Shown here in pieces: positions 1-6,117 of a DNA stretch of 6,117 nt (positions are counted from its first letter, which is position 1; each line of letters starts with the position of its first letter). The notes beneath the pieces were generated by a model, which was not told the DNA's origin, searched no databases, and worked only from the letters and a program-made list of their open reading frames with translations. This DNA comes from Fretibacterium sp. (GTDB lineage Bacteria > Synergistota > Synergistia > Synergistales > Aminobacteriaceae). Position numbers and translations under genes: made by a program. The stretch covers positions 1 to 6,117 of the forward strand of contig JAEEGY010000029.1 of assembly GCA_016280565.1 (NCBI GenBank). The letters run 5' to 3'.

Positions 1-298
1 TCCGGCGGCAGCCCCCGTAGCTCCTGCGGCACCCGCAGCTCCGGCCCCTGCGCCGGCAGCGGCTCCTGCGGCGGCCCCGGCGGGCGGTTCCCCCGTCACT
101 GCTCCTATGCCCGGCAAGGTCCTGAGCCTCAAGGTGGCTGTGGGCGACTCCGTGAACAACGGCGATTTGGTCCTCCTCCTTGAGGCGATGAAGATGGAGA
201 ACGAGATCTTCGCCACAGCCTCGGGCAAGGTCGCGGAGATCCGCGTAAACTCCGGCGACTCGGTCAACACAGGGGACGTCCTTCTCGTTATCGCTTAG
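1..298 (+). CDS. Biotin carboxyl carrier protein / biotin-carrying subunit of a decarboxylase or carboxylase (5' end missing)
   Basis: This is the C-terminal part of a biotin carrier; the frame enters at base 2 and stops with TAG at 296-298. The first 35 visible codons (2-106) are a linker in which 29 of 35 residues are Pro or Ala, followed by a complete biotinyl domain of about 63 residues. The biotinylation motif AMKM is clear, with the modified lysine encoded at 191-193, flanked by the usual MPGKV start and a GDSV turn on each side of the hairpin. The carrier swings CO2 between a carboxyltransferase and a partner subunit. Such Pro/Ala-linked carriers are typical of the gamma subunit of Na+-pumping methylmalonyl-CoA, glutaconyl-CoA or oxaloacetate decarboxylases, but the C-terminus of a larger alpha subunit or of an acyl-CoA/pyruvate carboxylase cannot be excluded because upstream sequence is absent. 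The ATG at 107 lies inside the domain boundary and is not taken as the start, because the linker reads through in frame. A terminator follows directly, so this is the last gene of its operon. Confidence 0.9.
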   Translation, partial: PAAAPVAPAAPAAPAPAPAAAPAAAPAGGSPVTAPMPGKVLSLKVAVGDSVNNGDLVLLLEAMKMENEIFATASGKVAEIRVNSGDSVNTGDVLLVIA

Positions 299-323
299 GC
301 GGGCGGACGCTGAGATGCTTATC

Positions 324-1546
<1,223 letters not shown>

Positions 1547-1548
<2 letters not shown>

Positions 1549-1553
1549 GGGAG
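1547..1553 (+). promoter_or_regulatory. Ribosome-binding site supporting a TTG start for the wecA-like gene
   Basis: AGGGGAG begins inside the TAG stop codon of the preceding gene (1546-1548) and ends 8 bases before the TTG at 1562. No ATG lies near a suitable site. The alternative GTG at 1571 would be 17 bases away. Overlap of this site with the upstream stop suggests translational coupling. Confidence 0.65.
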
Positions 1554-1561
1554 AGCGTCCT

Positions 1562-2482
1562 TTGATTGACGTGAGGCTCTTTGTCCTGGGGTTGGCGGGG
1601 TTCTTCTGGGGCGGGCTGACGACGCCCCTTTCCATCCACCTTGCCCGGCGCTACGGGATCATGGATATCCCCGACGCCCGGAAGATCCACACCGTACAGA
1701 TGCCGCGCGGAGGAGGGCTGGGCCTGTGGACCGGCTACCTCCTCATGGCGCTGTGCCTGGTGGGGCGTCTGCCGTCCCTTCGCCTCGCGGCGACGGGGGC
1801 GACGGTCATCTTCTTCTGCGGCTACCTCGACGATATGTGTTCCCTCAGCCCATTTCTGCGGCTGGGACTGCACTTCATCGCGGCCTCGCTGACAGTGCTG
1901 CCCCTGGGGCTTCCCCCGGTGACGGCCGCCGTTGCGCTGATCTGGGTGGCGGGGATGACGAGTGCTTACAACCTCATCGACGGGGTGAACGGCCTCTGCC
2001 TCTCCCTTTTTATCGCTGCTTCGGCCACGCTGTGCGGCCTGAAGGCCCCCGGCAGCGCGTCCGTGGGGGCCTGCATGGGGGCTATGGCTCTGGGGGTCCT
2101 GTGCTGGAATTTTCCCTCGGCTCAGACCTTCCTTGGGGATGGGGGGAGCACGCTTTTGGGCTATCTCTTTGCGTCACACTTTGTGACGGCCGCACTGCCC
2201 GCGTTGGCCAGGAGAGCGGAGACAGGAACGGCGATCCGGCTTCACGAGCTCATCCTGCTTCTGCTGCTTTTTGGCGGAGTTCCCGTGCTGGACACGATGG
2301 TGGCGTTCAGCCGCCGCATCCTCAGGGGCAAGTCTCCGTTCTACCCGGACAAGGGCCACCTGCATCATCTGCTGATGAGCCTGACCGGCTCCCCCCTGTG
2401 GTCGGTGAGCGTCCTCCTCGTCCTTCAATCGCTCACGCTCATGGGAGGCCTGGCCGTGTACGCCCGCCTGCTGGCGCGTTAA
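1562..2482 (+). CDS. WecA/TagO-type undecaprenyl-phosphate N-acetylglucosaminyl-1-phosphate transferase
   Basis: This 306-residue polytopic membrane protein belongs to the MraY/WecA (PNPT) family, which transfers a sugar-1-phosphate from a UDP-sugar to polyprenyl phosphate at the cytoplasmic face of the membrane and so starts a surface glycan. Diagnostic motifs are all present: PDARKIH (37-43) and PRGGG (48-52) near the N-terminus, the acidic pair DD at 90-91, NLIDG (137-141), FLGDGGS (190-196), Asp244 in PVLDT, RR at 251-252, and GHLHH (265-269). The C-terminal HxHH element is typical of the WecA/TagO branch rather than MraY, which points to UDP-GlcNAc (or a UDP-HexNAc) as substrate. Hydrophobic stretches fill most of the space between motifs. 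The length is somewhat below the ~320-370 usual for WecA, but no motif is missing. It uses a TTG start 13 bp after the upstream gene, and wecB follows after 12 bp. The adjacent epimerase supports a role in a ManNAc- or GlcNAc-containing envelope polymer, but the polymer is not identifiable here. Confidence 0.9.
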   Translation: MIDVRLFVLGLAGFFWGGLTTPLSIHLARRYGIMDIPDARKIHTVQMPRGGGLGLWTGYLLMALCLVGRLPSLRLAATGATVIFFCGYLDDMCSLSPFLRLGLHFIAASLTVLPLGLPPVTAAVALIWVAGMTSAYNLIDGVNGLCLSLFIAASATLCGLKAPGSASVGACMGAMALGVLCWNFPSAQTFLGDGGSTLLGYLFASHFVTAALPALARRAETGTAIRLHELILLLLLFGGVPVLDTMVAFSRRILRGKSPFYPDKGHLHHLLMSLTGSPLWSVSVLLVLQSLTLMGGLAVYARLLAR

Positions 2483-2494
2483 GGAGGAAGAGAT

Positions 2495-3658
2495 ATGTAC
2501 CGGATAGCCTGCGTCGTGGGAACGCGGCCCGAGGCCATCAAGATGGCCCCGCTCATTCTCACGCTGAAGAAGGACAAGCGATTCGCCGTCACGGTGCTGG
2601 CGACGGGCCAGCACACGGAGATGCTCCATCAGGCCCTGTCGCACTTCGGCATCGCGGCGGACGTGGACCTCAACATCATGCGGGACCGCCAGACGCTGGA
2701 CCACATCACTTCTGCCGTGCTGACGGGGGTGGGGGGCTTCCTGGATGAGTCGCCCCAGGATATGCTGTTGGTCCACGGGGACACCTCCACCACGGTGGCC
2801 GCGGCCCTGGCGGGCTTCTACCGCCATATCCCCGTGGGGCACGTCGAGGCGGGGCTCAGGAGCCACGACATGAGCCTGCCCTTTCCGGAGGAGGCGAATC
2901 GCGTGCTGACGGACCAGCTGGCGACCCTGTTCTTTGCCCCCACCCGGGGGGACGCGGAGAACCTGAAGCGCGAGGGGCTCTCCCAGACGGGAAAGAAGCT
3001 TTCTCACACCAGCCGCATCCATGTGACGGGCAACACGGTCATCGACGCGCTGTTCTGGACGCTGAAAAATTTAAAAAACAGGCCGGAGCCGGAGGCCCTT
3101 CAGGACATTCCCGAGGACGCCCCGCTTATTTTGATGACCGCTCACCGGAGGGAGTCGTGGGGCGAGCCGCTTCACCGGATCTGCGGCGCGGTGGCGGACC
3201 TGCTGCGCGAGAGGCCGGAAATCCACATCCTCATCCCCCTGCACAAAAACCCCACGGTCCGAGAGGCCATTCGCCGGGACTTAGGCGCCTTTGCGGAGGG
3301 GACACCGCCCCAGGTCATTTTCACAGAGCCGCTGAACTACCCGGACTTCGTGTCTGTGATGGACCGGAGCCTCTTCATTTTGAGCGACAGCGGCGGTATC
3401 CAGGAAGAGGCGTCGGCGCTCAAAAAGCCCGTGCTGATCCTGCGGACCCTCTCGGAGCGGCCGGACGCTGTCACGCAGGGCACGGGCGTCCTGGTGGGGA
3501 CGGACCCGGAGAGGATACTCAGTGAGGCCCGGCGCCTGCTGGACAACGCAGCTTACCGGCAATCCTTTGCCAGCAGGGAGAGCGCCCCCTTCGGGGACGG
3601 GACGGCCTCGGTGAAAATTCGGGATATCATCGCACAGTACCTGGAGGCCGGGGCATGA
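2495..3658 (+). CDS. wecB: UDP-N-acetylglucosamine 2-epimerase (non-hydrolysing)
   Basis: The 387-residue product has the normal length and motif order of the non-hydrolysing epimerase (WecB/MnaA), which interconverts UDP-GlcNAc and UDP-ManNAc in the cytosol. Visible motifs are GTRPEAIKMAP (9-19), ATGQHTEML (36-44), VHGDTSTT (93-100), VGHVEAGLRS (114-123), PFPEEANR (129-136), TAHRRES (215-221), and SDSGGIQEEA (297-306). Residues matching the catalytic set described for E. coli WecB are Asp96, Glu118, Glu132 and His217. The two Rossmann-like halves are joined near 185-205, where an A-rich patch at 3064-3079 stands out from the GC-rich background. The ATG at 2495 has AGGAGG at 2482-2487, seven bases upstream and abutting the stop of the previous gene. 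The gene's stop overlaps the murA start as ATGA (3655-3658). UDP-ManNAc would feed teichoic-acid-like linkage units, capsule or other ManNAc polymers; no downstream ManNAc transferase or dehydrogenase is in the window. Confidence 0.96.
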   Translation: MYRIACVVGTRPEAIKMAPLILTLKKDKRFAVTVLATGQHTEMLHQALSHFGIAADVDLNIMRDRQTLDHITSAVLTGVGGFLDESPQDMLLVHGDTSTTVAAALAGFYRHIPVGHVEAGLRSHDMSLPFPEEANRVLTDQLATLFFAPTRGDAENLKREGLSQTGKKLSHTSRIHVTGNTVIDALFWTLKNLKNRPEPEALQDIPEDAPLILMTAHRRESWGEPLHRICGAVADLLRERPEIHILIPLHKNPTVREAIRRDLGAFAEGTPPQVIFTEPLNYPDFVSVMDRSLFILSDSGGIQEEASALKKPVLILRTLSERPDAVTQGTGVLVGTDPERILSEARRLLDNAAYRQSFASRESAPFGDGTASVKIRDIIAQYLEAGA

Positions 3659-4947
3659 GCGACGGAATGAACGGGATGCCGAACATGATGTCGATCGAGG
3701 GCGGCATCCCCCTTGCAGGGACCGTCAGGGCCCAGGGGGCGAAGAACGCCGCGCTGCCCGTCATGGCGGCATGCCTTCTTTTGAAGGGGCAGACGCTGAC
3801 GCTTGACAACGTCCCGGACCTTCAGGACGTGCGGACGATGGTGGAACTCTTAGAGGCGCTGGGGGTGACGGTGGAGAAGGAGCCGCAGGGGCGAATGCGG
3901 TTCAGCGTGCCGGAGGAGGTCAGCCCCGAAGCGCCGGAGGCCCAGGTCCGGAAGATGCGGGCTTCGTCCCTGGTGCTGGGGCCGCTTTTGGCGCGGGGGG
4001 GCCAGGCCGCGCTGCCCCTGCCCGGCGGGTGTTCCATCGGCAGCCGTCCCATCGACCTGCACCTCAAGGGCCTGGTCCAGATGGGGGCGAAGATCGAGAT
4101 CCGCAGCGGCGTGGTCTACGCTCAGGCGGACCAGCTCCGCGGGCGGAGGATATATCTGGACTTCCCCTCCGTGGGGGCCACGGAGAACCTGATGATGGCG
4201 GCAGCCCTGGCCCACGGCGAGACGATCATCGAGAACATCGCCCGGGAGCCGGAGATCGACAACCTCGCCGCCGTCCTGGGGAGCATGGGGGTCCCCATTG
4301 AGATCGAGGGCACGGGCTGCGTCCGCATCAAGGGGGTCAGCGAGGTTCACTCCGGCAACGAGCGCGTCATTCCCGACCGGATCGAGGCCTGCACCTACCT
4401 CCTGGCGGGGGTGATGACGGGCGGGCAGGTGACGGTGACGGATGTCGTCCCGGCGCACTTTGGCTCCATGCTGGCGAAGCTGGAGGAGGCAGGGGCCCGT
4501 TTCTCCGTCCGCCGCGACGCCGTGACCGTGTTCCCCGCAGAGAGGCTCCAGTCCCTTTCCCTGAAGACGATGCCCTTCCCCGGCTTTCCCACGGACCTTC
4601 AGCCCCAGATGGTGGCCACGCTCTCCCTGGCCAGCGGTGTCAGCATGGTGGAGGAGAGCGTCTTTCAGGCACGGTTCCTCTACGCGGAGGAGCTGAACCG
4701 CATGGGGGCCAACATCAGGATCAAGGGGAACACGGCCGTCATCAGCGGCGTCCGCCAGCTTCACGGGGACGACGTCAAAGCGACGGACCTGCGTGCCGGG
4801 GCAGCCCTCATCCTGGCGGGCCTGACAGCGAGCGGCCAGACGCGGGTGGGGGAGATGATCCACGTATGGCGCGGGTACGAGGCCATTGATGAAAAGCTCC
4901 GCTCCCTGGGGGCCCGCGTCGAGCTGATTACGGAGGAAACAAAATGA
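3655..4947 (+). CDS. murA: UDP-N-acetylglucosamine 1-carboxyvinyltransferase (MurA)
   Basis: This 430-residue enzyme catalyses the first committed step of peptidoglycan synthesis, transfer of enolpyruvate from PEP to UDP-GlcNAc in the cytosol. The EPSP-synthase-like double-domain fold is supported by GAKNAALPV (28-36, with Lys30 and Asn31 matching E. coli Lys22 and Asn23), PLPGGCSIGSRPIDLH (121-136), FPTDLQPQM (311-319, Asp314 matching Asp305), and DLRAGAALILAGL (378-390, Arg380 matching Arg397). Cys126 matches the E. coli Cys115 that fosfomycin alkylates, so the enzyme is expected to be of the fosfomycin-sensitive type. The start at 3655 is supported by GGAGG (3643-3647) seven bases upstream and by the ATGA overlap with wecB. 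It adds about 9 residues before the usual N-terminus, with further Met codons at residues 5, 8, 11 and 12 as less likely alternatives. The stop overlaps the next gene's ATG. Grouping with two other UDP-GlcNAc users is notable. Confidence 0.97.
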   Translation: MSDGMNGMPNMMSIEGGIPLAGTVRAQGAKNAALPVMAACLLLKGQTLTLDNVPDLQDVRTMVELLEALGVTVEKEPQGRMRFSVPEEVSPEAPEAQVRKMRASSLVLGPLLARGGQAALPLPGGCSIGSRPIDLHLKGLVQMGAKIEIRSGVVYAQADQLRGRRIYLDFPSVGATENLMMAAALAHGETIIENIAREPEIDNLAAVLGSMGVPIEIEGTGCVRIKGVSEVHSGNERVIPDRIEACTYLLAGVMTGGQVTVTDVVPAHFGSMLAKLEEAGARFSVRRDAVTVFPAERLQSLSLKTMPFPGFPTDLQPQMVATLSLASGVSMVEESVFQARFLYAEELNRMGANIRIKGNTAVISGVRQLHGDDVKATDLRAGAALILAGLTASGQTRVGEMIHVWRGYEAIDEKLRSLGARVELITEETK

Positions 4948-5822
4948 CAGAGGGGCGCGGGGGGGCCGCCGGTCCCCTTTCGTCCATTGAGGTCTACGCT
5001 TTCGTTGGGCCGGCCGGGACGGGCAAGAGCCACAGGGCCACACACGTCGCGCGCCAGTACGGGGTGGACCTGATCATCGACGATGGGCTGGTGGTGTCCC
5101 GCGGGCGCATCATGGCGGGGCGCAGCGCCAAGTCCGAGCTCAACCGCCTTCGTGCGATCCGCCGGGCGATCTTCGAGTACGCGGTGCACCGCGAAGAGGT
5201 GGTGAAGTACCTTGCCTCCCGTGCGCCCTGCCGGCTGATGGTGCTGGCCACCTCGGAGGGCATGGCGGAGAAGATCATCCACCGGCTGGGGCTGAACGAA
5301 CCGGTGAAGGTCATTCAAATCACTGACGTGTCCTCCCCGGAGGAGATCGAGGAGGCGCTGAAAGAGCGCCGGGAAAAGCGTCAGCACGTCGTTCCCGTGG
5401 CGCGGGCTCAGATCCAGCGTAACTTCGCCGGCAAGTTAGTGCGCCAGATCAAGGGCTTCTTCAAGAGCCGGGACCCGGAGGAAGGGGAGGGGCGCAACAC
5501 CATCGTCACGCCGCCCTTCAGCTTCGACGGGAGGGTGACGATAGGGACGGACGCGCTCCTCTCCATGTGCCGCCGTCTTTTGGAGCTGGGGGAGCACGTC
5601 CAGAATATCCACGAGCTGGAGCTGGTGACGGAGGAGGGGAGCGGCCCCTTTCCGGCGGACGACAGCCTGGTGGTCAACGTCGTTTTGGACCTCAAGCTGG
5701 GCGACATGAGCGCCCTGGCCATCGCGCGCCTGCTTCAGCAGAAGGTCCGTGACGGCCTGAGCTTCTTCACCGGCATGAACGTCAAGGAGGTCAATATCCG
5801 CGTCGTCGAGGTGAACCTGTAA
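4944..5822 (+). CDS. P-loop ATPase domain fused to an Asp23/Gls24-like domain; function unknown
   Basis: The 292-residue protein has two parts. Residues about 14-155 form a nucleotide-binding domain: a beta strand (YAFV) leading into the Walker A motif GPAGTGKS (22-29), then LIIDDGLV (43-50), a candidate Walker B/acidic segment, a conserved-looking RSAKSELNRLRAIRRAIF stretch (60-77), and a further strand ending LATSEGM (101-107). I recall similar P-loop proteins with the GTGKSHRA and DDGL elements annotated as hypothetical in Clostridia. A basic segment follows (about 159-176, with KLVRQIKGFFKSR). Residues about 187-292 resemble the Asp23/Gls24 (alkaline-shock, envelope-stress) fold: GRVTIGTDALLSMCRRLL near the beginning, then VVNVVLDLKLG, and a terminal LLQQKVRDGLSFFTGMNVKE segment ending VNIRVVEV. 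No signal peptide or membrane helix is visible. The ATG at 4944 overlaps the murA stop and has GGAGGA at 4932-4937, six bases upstream. The position after murA suggests an envelope-linked function, which is inference; the substrate and partners are unknown. Confidence 0.82.
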   Translation: MTEGRGGAAGPLSSIEVYAFVGPAGTGKSHRATHVARQYGVDLIIDDGLVVSRGRIMAGRSAKSELNRLRAIRRAIFEYAVHREEVVKYLASRAPCRLMVLATSEGMAEKIIHRLGLNEPVKVIQITDVSSPEEIEEALKERREKRQHVVPVARAQIQRNFAGKLVRQIKGFFKSRDPEEGEGRNTIVTPPFSFDGRVTIGTDALLSMCRRLLELGEHVQNIHELELVTEEGSGPFPADDSLVVNVVLDLKLGDMSALAIARLLQQKVRDGLSFFTGMNVKEVNIRVVEVNL

Positions 5823-5836
5823 CCGGCGCCTAGCCA

Positions 5837-5886
5837 CCCGGCGCGAGGGATTAAAAATGTGCAGCCCCCCGGCGCGAGGGTTTAAA
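5837..5886. repeat. Pair of 19-bp near-identical direct repeats, 31-bp period
   Basis: CCCGGCGCGAGGG at 5837-5849 recurs exactly at 5868-5880. Each copy is followed by one variable base (A, then T) and TTAAA, so 18 of 19 positions match, with 12 bases between copies. The repeats lie 15 bases after the last + strand stop and directly abut the minus-strand frame ending at 5887. Neither copy forms a strong hairpin with a T-run, so they are not obvious terminators. They may be copies of a dispersed intergenic repeat or a local duplication; two copies with a 12-base spacer are not a CRISPR array. Confidence 0.75.
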
Positions 5887-6117
5887 TCAGAATGACGCGA
5901 TGTCCTTCGTGTTCATGTTCCCCGCCGCGAGGGCCCGGACCTGTGCCCAGATGGCCTCGTCCACGTTGACGCCCTCGGTCATGCTCTGCCGCCGCCGCTC
6001 ACGGGTGTTCTCGCCGGGACACCGGACGGGGTGCCGTGGGTCGATGGGGTGGGCGGCGTCCGCCGCCGCCACGCGCCGGTTGAACATCTGCTGAGTTTTT
6101 TCCTTTTCTCCCAACAA
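5887..6117 (-). CDS. Possible minus-strand gene fragment ending in a partial helix-turn-helix
   Basis: An open minus-strand frame of 76 codons reaches the window edge, so its true start may be outside or internal. Candidate internal starts are the ATG codons beginning at 6087 and 5982; an A/G-rich stretch (AAGGA) lies upstream of the first, but at rather long spacing. The C-terminal 26 residues (from NVDEAIWAQVRALA to NTKDIASF) resemble the first two helices of a helix-turn-helix of the kind found in transposases, resolvases and small phage regulators. The stop at 5887-5889 falls where the recognition helix should begin, so the gene may be truncated or frameshifted. The preceding part is Arg- and Pro-rich and is not recognised. 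The opposite strand also has a 64-codon frame here, so coding on either strand is uncertain. I infer a real but perhaps degraded gene with low confidence. Confidence 0.35.
   Translation of the reverse strand: MLGEKEKTQQMFNRRVAAADAAHPIDPRHPVRCPGENTRERRRQSMTEGVNVDEAIWAQVRALAAGNMNTKDIASF
6052..6067. repeat. Short GC-only inverted repeat
   Basis: GGCGGC (6052-6057) and GCCGCC (6062-6067) are perfect inverted copies around a 4-base loop. A stable hairpin is possible in RNA from either strand. No T-run follows, so it is not an intrinsic terminator. It may simply reflect Ala-codon-rich minus-strand sequence. Confidence 0.3.

Noticed and set aside
1726..2748. Long + strand frame (340 codons) overlapping the wecA-like gene and wecB
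   Set aside because: It is a +2 shadow with Gly/Arg/Pro/His-rich sequence; the other frame has all PNPT-family motifs.
3061..3085. Possible -1 frameshift site (A AAA AAC in frame) followed by a GGCC inverted repeat in wecB
   Set aside because: The A-rich run encodes an ordinary Lys/Asn linker between the two epimerase halves, the downstream stem is weak, and a shifted product would lose the conserved second domain.
3850..5043. Long minus-strand open frame (397 codons) opposite murA
   Set aside because: It is a GC-driven shadow of murA and the start of the next gene, with no recognisable motif.
5823..5886. Intrinsic terminator for the operon in the GC-rich repeats
   Set aside because: Only a 5-bp GCGCC/GGCGC stem (5826-5830 with 5840-5844) forms, with no T-run after it; evidence is too weak.
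5837..5886. CRISPR array
   Set aside because: There are only two copies, with a 12-base spacer and no cas genes in the window.
5900..6094. 64-codon + strand frame in the tail of the window
   Set aside because: It is Arg/Ser/Cys-rich with no recognisable domain and no good ribosome-binding site; the minus-strand frame looks more protein-like.

Overview
The window is GC-rich bacterial chromosome, densely coding and almost entirely on the + strand. The combination of a biotin-carrier subunit of a decarboxylase/carboxylase, an rpiB-upp-wecA-like-wecB-murA gene order, strong GGAGG ribosome-binding sites and 4-bp ATGA overlaps suggests an anaerobe of the Synergistetes or a GC-rich Clostridia relative. 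This is inferred from gene content only; no rRNA or other taxonomic marker is present.

Layout: bases 1-298 are the 3' end of a biotin carrier protein (Pro/Ala linker plus biotinyl domain), closed by a strong intrinsic terminator at 324-362. A new transcription unit then starts, with a candidate extended -10 promoter at 389-397. It contains five tightly packed genes from 448 to 5822: an in-frame fusion of ribose-5-phosphate isomerase B with uracil phosphoribosyltransferase; a WecA/TagO-type polyprenyl-phosphate GlcNAc-1-phosphate transferase (TTG start); UDP-GlcNAc 2-epimerase (WecB); UDP-GlcNAc enolpyruvyl transferase (MurA); and a P-loop ATPase fused to an Asp23/Gls24-like C-terminal domain. 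Gaps between genes are 13 bp, 12 bp, and two 4-bp overlaps, so co-transcription and translational coupling are likely.

The genes have a common logic. RpiB supplies ribose-5-phosphate, the precursor of PRPP. Upp uses PRPP and uracil to make UMP, which leads to UTP and UDP-GlcNAc. WecA, WecB and MurA all consume UDP-GlcNAc, for lipid-linked glycan initiation, ManNAc formation and peptidoglycan respectively. The last gene has no assigned function, but its Gls24-like domain and its position suggest an envelope-related role.

Bases 5823-6117 hold no confident gene. They contain a near-identical 19-bp direct repeat (31-bp period), then a minus-strand reading frame (5887-6117, open at the window edge) whose C-terminus looks like the start of a helix-turn-helix that stops early. 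The most notable items are the two domain fusions (RpiB-Upp and P-loop ATPase-Gls24) and the repeat/truncated-HTH tail.
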